Shown one piece after another: positions 55,708 through 61,023 of a DNA stretch of 61,023 nt (position 1 is its first letter; each line of letters starts with the position of its first letter). A program made the translations under genes and the position numbers. The stretch is from positions 1 to 61,023 of the forward strand of contig JAJPJB010000017.1 of NCBI GenBank assembly GCA_021324465.1. The letters are read 5' to 3'. The notes below the pieces were generated by a model. It worked only from the letters and a program-made list of their open reading frames with translations, had not been told where the DNA came from and made no database searches. This DNA comes from Hyphomicrobiaceae bacterium. Lineage in GTDB: Bacteria; Pseudomonadota; Alphaproteobacteria; Rhizobiales; Xanthobacteraceae.

Positions 55708-56460
55708 ATGGAAAACGTGGCTAAGACGGCCGTGCGCTATCTGCCGATCGTGATTGTGATGGTCGCGTGGGAGGCAATCGCTCGCCTCAATCTCGTCGAT
55801 ACCCTGGCGCTGCCGCCCCTGAGCAAAGTGGCGGCAGCCTGGTTCGATCTCATGCGTGATGGCGAGCTCGTCAGTAACGGCGCGTCATCGCTCTATCGTG
55901 GCAGCGCCGGGCTTCTGCTCGCCGTCCTGATCGGCGGCACGCTCGGCATGATCATGGCGCGCTGTCGGATTTTCGACATGTTGATCAATCCGCTGGTTGA
56001 GCTGTTTTATCCGCTGCCGAAATCGGCGCTTATTCCGGTGACCGTGCTGTGGCTCGGCTTCGGCGACGGCTCAAAAATTCTCCTGATCTTTCTCGGCTGC
56101 ATGATCCCGGTCACCATCGGCGCTTATAACGGAGCGCGCGGCAGCGATCACGCGCTGCTTTGGTCGGCGCGCAGCATGGGCGCCGGCAGTTTTCGCATGA
56201 TGTGGGACGTCGTGCTGCCCAGCGCCCTGCCTGAACTGCTCAACGGCATTCGCACCGCGCTCGCGCTTGCCTTCATTTTGCTGGTCTCCTCGGAGTTGAT
56301 CGTCTCGCAGAGGGGCTTTGGCTATTTGATCGGTTATCTCGGTTCGACGGGCTCCTATGAGGGCATGTATGCGGTGGTGCTCACGGTCGCGCTTCTCGGC
56401 TTTGCCGTCGACCGCATCTATCAGCTTCTCATGCAATGGTTGCTGCGATGGCGGGATTAG
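55708..56460 (+). CDS. ABC transporter permease (SsuC/TauC-like), first
   Basis: 250 residues with about six membrane helices and the EAA loop SMGAGSFRMMWDVVLPSALP-like segment ending ELLNGIRTALALAF. It starts 13 bp after the ATPase gene. It probably forms one half of the membrane channel of the importer. The substrate is not given by sequence. Confidence 0.9.
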   Translation: MENVAKTAVRYLPIVIVMVAWEAIARLNLVDTLALPPLSKVAAAWFDLMRDGELVSNGASSLYRGSAGLLLAVLIGGTLGMIMARCRIFDMLINPLVELFYPLPKSALIPVTVLWLGFGDGSKILLIFLGCMIPVTIGAYNGARGSDHALLWSARSMGAGSFRMMWDVVLPSALPELLNGIRTALALAFILLVSSELIVSQRGFGYLIGYLGSTGSYEGMYAVVLTVALLGFAVDRIYQLLMQWLLRWRD

Positions 56461-57299
56461 AAGGGCAAGCCACGGACCAGGCAACGCTCGCCGAAGCGGA
56501 AGCTCGGATTTCGCACGACGCGCTGCGCCGCTTTGACGACATCTTCAGGCGTGGCGCCGGAGCTTTTTCAATACTGGCGCTGCTGGTCGCTTGGGAAGTC
56601 TTTGCCCGCAGCGGCAAGGTCACACCATTTATGCTACCGCCGTTTTCCGTGGTCGCCGAGCGCATCTACACCGACGCATTCCACGGCGATCTGTGGATCA
56701 ATCTCGGCCTGACTTTGTATCGCGCGCTTACCGGATTTTTCATCGCTGCGATCGGCGGCGTCACCCTCGGCGCCTTGATGTCACGCAGTCGGTTGGTGCG
56801 CTGGTTCTTCGATCCGCTGATCTCCGTCGGCTTTCCGATGCCCAAGATTGCTTTTCTGCCGATCATTATTTTGTGGCTCGGCCTCTATGACATCTCGAAA
56901 ATTTCAATGGTGGTGTTCGACGCGATCTTTCCGGTGGTGACCGCGACGCTTGCCGGCATTGCCGGCGTCGACAAGGCGCTGATCTGGTCCGGACGCAATA
57001 TGGGCGCCGGCGAACGCCAGATGATGTGGCAGATCATATTGCCGGCCGCCTTGCCACAGATTCTTACCGGACTGCAGGTGGCGCTGCCGATCGCGCTCAT
57101 TGTCGCGATCATCGCCGAAATGGCAATGGGCGGCTACGGGCTCGGCGGCGCGATGATGACGGCGTCGCGCTATGCCAATTCCCCCGGCGTATTCGCGGGC
57201 ATCGTTGAAATCGCTGTCGTGGGCTACATCCTGATCAAGGCTATGGCGTTTATCCGTCGGCGGCTGTTGGTCTGGCACACCGAGACGGCGCCCTCCTAA
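56436..57299 (+). CDS. ABC transporter permease (SsuC/TauC-like), second
   Basis: About 287 residues with six membrane helices, the EAA loop GAGERQMMWQIILPAALPQI and a 30-residue polar N-terminus. Its start overlaps the previous permease by 25 bp (ATG 56436; ATG 56448 is also possible). Two different permeases imply a heterodimeric channel. No solute-binding protein gene follows: the next gene is convergent homospermidine synthase. Confidence 0.9.
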   Translation: MVAAMAGLEGQATDQATLAEAEARISHDALRRFDDIFRRGAGAFSILALLVAWEVFARSGKVTPFMLPPFSVVAERIYTDAFHGDLWINLGLTLYRALTGFFIAAIGGVTLGALMSRSRLVRWFFDPLISVGFPMPKIAFLPIIILWLGLYDISKISMVVFDAIFPVVTATLAGIAGVDKALIWSGRNMGAGERQMMWQIILPAALPQILTGLQVALPIALIVAIIAEMAMGGYGLGGAMMTASRYANSPGVFAGIVEIAVVGYILIKAMAFIRRRLLVWHTETAPS

Positions 57300-57305
57300 C
57301 TGTTT

Positions 57306-57328
57306 GCGGCCGGCTATTGGCCGGCCGC
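57306..57328. terminator. Hairpin between converging ABC permease and hss genes
   Basis: gcggccggc (57306-57314) and gccggccgc (57320-57328) form a perfect 9 bp stem with a tattg loop, seven bases after the permease stop and 22 bases past the hss stop on the other strand. There is no T-tract, so it is a terminator-like rather than textbook element, usable from both sides. Confidence 0.5.
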
Positions 57329-57349
57329 CGCCCCCGACATCTTTGAGAG

Positions 57350-58780
57350 TCAGCTCACCAGCACATTCTTGAACTGCCAGGGATCGCGCGTGTCGATATC
57401 CTCCTTGAACAGCCCGGGGCGATTGGTAATCGGCGTCCACTCGGTATAGGTGCCGATCACCGGGCCGAGATAGGGCATCTGTATTTCGAGACAGCGGCGG
57501 AAATCCATCTCGTCGGCCTCGACAATGCCGGCATTCGGATTCTCCAGCGCCCAGACCATGCCGGCGAGCACGGCCGAGGTAACCTGCAGACCGGTTGCGT
57601 TCTGATAGGGCGCGAGCTGGCGCGTCTCATCGATCGAAAGCTGCGAGCCATACCAATAGGCATTCTTCTTGTGCCCGTAGATGAGCACCCCGAGCTCGTC
57701 GATCCCGTCCTCGATCTCGTGCTCATCGAGAATATGGATCGCTGGCTGGCGCTTGCCGCCCTGACCGAACAGTTCGTGCAGCGACAGTACCGCATCATTG
57801 CACGGGTGATAGGCGTAGTGACAGGTCGGCCGATAAATGACCTTGCGCCCATTGCGCAGCGTAAAATAGTCGGCGATCGAGATCGATTCGTTGTGCGTGA
57901 CCAAAAAGCCGTATTGCGCCTTTGCGGTCGGTGTCCACGAGCGCACGCGCGTATTGGCGCCCGGCTGGGCCAGATAGATCGCCGCCTGGCAGCCGGTTTT
58001 GTGCCGAAAGCCGTTCTTCGGCATGTTCTTCTCATGCGTACCCCAGCCGAGCTCGGCAGGCTGCATGCCTTCCGAGAGAAAACCTTCGACCGACCAGGTA
58101 TTGACGAAAACTTCCATCGGCTTGGGCTTCTTGGCGCGCTGCGTGTCGCGCTCGGCGATATGGATGCCTTTGACGCCGAGCTTTTTGGCCAGTTGGCCCC
58201 ATTCCTCACGCGTCTTCGGCTCCTTGAACTTGAGCTTCATGTCGCTCGCGATGTTCAACAGCGCCTGTTTGACGAACCAAGAGACCATGCCCGGATTGGC
58301 GCCGCAGCAGGAAATCGCCGTGACCCCGCCGGGCTTCTTGCGGCGCGCCTCGAGCACCGTCTCGCGCAGCGCATAGTTCGAACGCTTCTCCGGACCGAGT
58401 TTTGTGTCGAAATAGAAGCCGGCCCACGGCTCGACGACGGTATCGATATAGAGCGTACCGATCTCGCGGCAGAATTCCATGATATCGACGGACGATGTAT
58501 CGACCGAAAGGTTGACGCAAAAGCCCTGGCCGCCACCGTCGGTGAGCAGCGGGCCCAAAAGCTTGCGGTAATTGTCGCGTGTCACCGCCTGGTGGATGAA
58601 GCGGATGCCGCGATCGTCCAGAAGTTTGCGGTCCTTGTCCTCAGGATCGATGACCACAAAGCGGGCTTTGTCATATTGGAAATGCCGCTCGATCAAAGGC
58701 AGCGTGCCCTTGCCGATCGAGCCAAAGCCGATCATCACAATTGGGCCGGTAATGCGTCCATGAACGGGCCATGAGGTCAT
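57350..58780 (-). CDS. hss: Homospermidine synthase
   Basis: 476 residues of the bacterial HSS family (Blastochloris/Rhizobium type), which builds homospermidine from putrescine with NAD. The Rossmann motif is IVMIGFGSIGKGTLPLI; other conserved segments are VVEPWAGFYFDTK, ISCCGANPGMVSWFVKQAL, LGWGTHEKNMP and THNESISIADYFTLR. It is the third gene of a decarboxylase-GNAT-HSS set on the minus strand. No deoxyhypusine pathway is implied. Confidence 0.96.
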   Translation of the reverse strand: MTSWPVHGRITGPIVMIGFGSIGKGTLPLIERHFQYDKARFVVIDPEDKDRKLLDDRGIRFIHQAVTRDNYRKLLGPLLTDGGGQGFCVNLSVDTSSVDIMEFCREIGTLYIDTVVEPWAGFYFDTKLGPEKRSNYALRETVLEARRKKPGGVTAISCCGANPGMVSWFVKQALLNIASDMKLKFKEPKTREEWGQLAKKLGVKGIHIAERDTQRAKKPKPMEVFVNTWSVEGFLSEGMQPAELGWGTHEKNMPKNGFRHKTGCQAAIYLAQPGANTRVRSWTPTAKAQYGFLVTHNESISIADYFTLRNGRKVIYRPTCHYAYHPCNDAVLSLHELFGQGGKRQPAIHILDEHEIEDGIDELGVLIYGHKKNAYWYGSQLSIDETRQLAPYQNATGLQVTSAVLAGMVWALENPNAGIVEADEMDFRRCLEIQMPYLGPVIGTYTEWTPITNRPGLFKEDIDTRDPWQFKNVLVS

Positions 58781-58874
58781 TATTGTTGCTCCGAAGCAAA
58801 TGAATGGATGGTTGATTGCTTCAGGCCTCGATCAAATTCAATGGGATCGGGGCCTGTGACCGAGGGATAGAACC

Positions 58875-59447
58875 TTACGCGGCGCGCCGTGCCGCGGCGT
58901 GACGCGTATGTTCGCTCGCCGCAATGAGCGCATTTAGACCAGACTTCGGCTCGAGCAGGCCGGTGGGGCCGATCATTCCGCGCGCGCCCTTGAGCGCTTC
59001 GGGCTTGAGCTCAAGCGCCAAGAGCCGGCCGCGCTCGAAACCGCCCGGCATCCACAGCTCGCGGGTGCGCGCTGCAGAAAATCCGAGGCGGCGGTAATAG
59101 GGCGCATCCCCCACCAAAAGAATCGCACGATGGCCGGCAAGGCGTGCACGCGCGATGGCACGGCGCATCAATGTCGTTCCAATGCCGCGATTGCGATAAG
59201 CGGGATGGACTGCGAGCGGTCCGAGCAGCAACGCCGGGCATCCCGGACCAGCGCTGACATGCCACAGCCGCACCGTGCCGACGACTCGCCCGCGATCAAC
59301 CGCTACCAGCGACAGGCCATCAGCCGGCCGACGGCCCTCGCGCAGCCGCTCCGAGGTTTTGCTGAAACGCCCGGGGCCGTAGGCCTCGTCGAGCAGGGCT
59401 TCGCGCGCCGCGATGTCCGCGACCCTTTCTTCCCGGATGGTCACCAT
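58875..59447 (-). CDS. GNAT family N-acetyltransferase in polyamine cluster
   Basis: About 190 residues. It starts MVTIREERVADIAAREALLD and carries the acetyl-CoA loop GPLAVHPAYRNRGIGTTLMR and the hallmark LVGDAPYYRRLGFS of the YhbS-like subgroup. AAGGAG lies seven bases before ATG 59447. Position between ornithine/lysine decarboxylase and hss makes a polyamine or diamine substrate attractive, but that is inference only. Confidence 0.88.
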   Translation of the reverse strand: MVTIREERVADIAAREALLDEAYGPGRFSKTSERLREGRRPADGLSLVAVDRGRVVGTVRLWHVSAGPGCPALLLGPLAVHPAYRNRGIGTTLMRRAIARARLAGHRAILLVGDAPYYRRLGFSAARTRELWMPGGFERGRLLALELKPEALKGARGMIGPTGLLEPKSGLNALIAASEHTRHAAARRAA

Positions 59448-59550
59448 TGATCCGCTCCTTTTGGTCATTGCGCTCGGGCGCCGCCGCCGTTCCTTCCTCC
59501 GCTTGCGGCGACTGGGGGGAGGGGAGCCGGCAAGGCCCGAGCCAGAGGGG

Positions 59551-60693
59551 TCAGATGTGGAAGGTACGCAGCGGGGTGAAGCCGTTGAAGGCAACCGCTG
59601 CATAGGTCGCGGTATAGGCGCCGGTGCCTTCGATCAGGACCTTGTCGCCGATCTCAAGGCTGACCGGCAGATCGTAAGGTCGCTTCTCGTACAGCACGTC
59701 GGCCGAATCGCAGGTCGGGCCGGCGAGCACGCATGGACCGACCTCATCGCCGTCGCGCGGCGTCTTGATCGGGTAGCGGATCGACTCGTCCATCGTCTCG
59801 GCGAGCCCGCCGAATTTGCCAATGTCGAGATAGACCCAGCGCGCCTGATCCTGCTCGCTCTTCTTGGCAACGAGCACGACTTCGGCTTCGATCACGCCGG
59901 CATTGCCGACCATGCCGCGCCCCGGCTCGATGATCGTCTCCGGGATGCGGTTGCCAAAGTGCTTGCGCAGCGACCGAAAGATCGAACGGCCATAGGCCTC
60001 GACCGCCGGCACTTCGCGCAGATACCTGGTCGGAAAGCCGCCGCCGAGATTGACCATGGACAGGTTGATGCCGCGATCGGCGCAGGCGCGAAAGATCGCC
60101 GCCGCCGCCCGCAGCGCCTCGTCCCAGGCCGCGGTGCGGCGCTGTTGCGAGCCGACGTGAAACGACACGCCGACCGGCTCGAGCCCCATCCGCTGCGCAT
60201 GATCAAGCACCTCGACCGCCATCGCCGGATCGCAGCCGAATTTGCGCGACAGCGGCCATTCCGCGCCCGCACAGCCGAACAGGAAGCGGCAGAAAACCTT
60301 GGTGCCAGGCGCGGCGCGGCTGATCTTCTCGACCTCGGCTTTGGAATCGACCGCGAAGAGCCCGACGCCGAGCGCGTAGGCGCGCGCGATGTCGCGCTCC
60401 TTCTTGATCGTATTGCCGAAGGAGATGCGTTCGGCGCCGGCGCCGGCGGCAAGCACCATCTCGATCTCAGCGATCGAAGCGGTGTCGAAGCAGGAGCCGA
60501 GCGATGCCAGAAGCGACAATAGCTCCGGCGCTGGGTTTGCCTTCACGGCATAGAACACCCGGCTGTCCGGCAGGGCCTTGGCGAAGGTTTGATAATTCTG
60601 GCGCACAACGTCGAGATCGACGACGAGGCAGGGACCATCATCCTGGCCCGCTTCGCGGCGGCGGCGCAAGAATTCGCGGATGCGCTCGGTCAT
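59551..60693 (-). CDS. Type III PLP-dependent ornithine/lysine decarboxylase
   Basis: 380 residues with the alanine-racemase fold. The PLP Lys is in VFYAVKANPAPELLSLL, the glycine-rich loop in MVNLGGGFPTRYL, a phosphate-binding EPGRGMVGNAG, and the catalytic Cys in LAGPTCDSADVLYE from the partner subunit. It makes putrescine (or cadaverine), the substrate of the downstream homospermidine synthase. ATG 60693 has AAGGAG eight bases upstream. Ornithine versus lysine preference cannot be settled by eye. Confidence 0.93.
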   Translation of the reverse strand: MTERIREFLRRRREAGQDDGPCLVVDLDVVRQNYQTFAKALPDSRVFYAVKANPAPELLSLLASLGSCFDTASIAEIEMVLAAGAGAERISFGNTIKKERDIARAYALGVGLFAVDSKAEVEKISRAAPGTKVFCRFLFGCAGAEWPLSRKFGCDPAMAVEVLDHAQRMGLEPVGVSFHVGSQQRRTAAWDEALRAAAAIFRACADRGINLSMVNLGGGFPTRYLREVPAVEAYGRSIFRSLRKHFGNRIPETIIEPGRGMVGNAGVIEAEVVLVAKKSEQDQARWVYLDIGKFGGLAETMDESIRYPIKTPRDGDEVGPCVLAGPTCDSADVLYEKRPYDLPVSLEIGDKVLIEGTGAYTATYAAVAFNGFTPLRTFHI

Positions 60694-60917
60694 CAGAGTC
60701 GCTCCTTCTTCCAGTTCACGAGGCCGAGCTCGCTGCTGAGCGTCGACCCGCGTTGAAATTCGGCCGAAGCGCCGTTCGCGCCGCGGTCGGCCTCGACGGC
60801 TTTGAGCGGCTCGGGCTTGATCGTGCGTTGGGGACACGGTGCAAGCGCGCGGCTCTCACGCCGCAGATGCTGCCTTGGATTGGAGCGGGAATTCCCGTTC
60901 CGCACGCCGGCAAACAA
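60693..60917 (-). other. Possible leader ORF/regulatory leader of the decarboxylase gene
   Basis: A 74-codon frame (starting ATG 60917, ending VNWKKERL) stops at TGA 60693-60695, which shares its last base with the decarboxylase ATG (TGATG). The decarboxylase ribosome site lies in its last codons. No domain is recognisable and the frame is rich in Arg, Ser and Pro. Alphaproteobacterial ornithine decarboxylase genes can be preceded by the conserved speF RNA motif, so this leader (to about 61010) may be RNA-regulatory instead. The rest of the 330 bp to the window end holds no convincing gene. Confidence 0.35.
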
Positions 60918-61023
60918 AGATGGACAAGCCTCTTCGGTGTTGACCTTTGGACAGCCAACGAGACCAAAAAAGCCCGCTCCGTCGTTGCTTTAAGCCGCGT
61001 CCCCCGTTGAGCGCGGGGTGCGC

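Overview
The window looks like chromosomal DNA of a high-GC alphaproteobacterium of the order Hyphomicrobiales (Rhizobiales), near the Bradyrhizobiaceae/Xanthobacteraceae. The evidence is a RegB/RegA-type redox two-component pair, class I lysyl-tRNA synthetase, an MmcB-family protein, PhaR with PhaA/PhaB, homospermidine synthase, a C-terminally extended L21, and many small conserved proteins of that group. Coding density is high and strand switches are frequent. I see no prophage, transposase, integrase or CRISPR array.

Layout. 1-7 kb: end of a polysaccharide-deacetylase gene, an EamA transporter, an alpha/beta hydrolase, mtnA (methionine salvage), mmcB, a lone receiver protein and the redox pair regA/regB. 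7-14.5 kb: a cupin thiol-dioxygenase-like gene followed by an unusual four-domain rhodanese, then the obgE-GNAT-rpmA-rplU ribosome/GTPase block, interrupted on the other strand by a membrane-anchored C13 (legumain-like) peptidase. 14.5-23.5 kb: a Bug-type binding protein with a split TPP decarboxylase, a three-subunit molybdenum hydroxylase operon and an ABC-2 exporter. 23.6-28.4 kb: malic enzyme (MaeB type), mtgA, rpmF and small membrane or conserved hypothetical genes. 28.5-34 kb: a GGDEF/EAL protein beside the PHB genes phaR, phaA and phaB, then a clear pseudogene of a cyclic-nucleotide-binding/thioredoxin-reductase fusion. 34-42.6 kb: housekeeping genes (gloB, pyrD, an S24 repressor, lysK), a family 3 solute-binding protein and an SCO copper chaperone. 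42.8-47.8 kb: a TPP enzyme, a two-domain VOC protein and an MctP-like symporter with its DUF3311 partner. 48-50.8 kb: tRNA-Gly(CCC) and two chemoreceptor genes, one lacking its sensory half. 50.9-57.3 kb: a giant fused indolepyruvate oxidoreductase divergent from an ABC importer that has two permeases and no binding protein. 57.3-61 kb: a polyamine module (ornithine/lysine decarboxylase, GNAT, homospermidine synthase) whose first gene is preceded by a possible leader.

The most interesting non-routine items are the cupin/tetra-rhodanese pair with a dispersed palindromic repeat overlapping the rhodanese 5' end, a second inverted copy of that repeat at 44.6 kb, the decayed CNB-TrxR gene, the EAL protein with a dead GGDEF site beside the PHB regulator, a Cys in the molybdenum-enzyme active-site loop, the headless chemoreceptor, and the decarboxylase leader with a TGATG stop/start overlap. 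I did not find a multi-gene system that I can confidently call undescribed. The cupin/tetra-rhodanese pair is the best candidate for unexplained sulfur chemistry.
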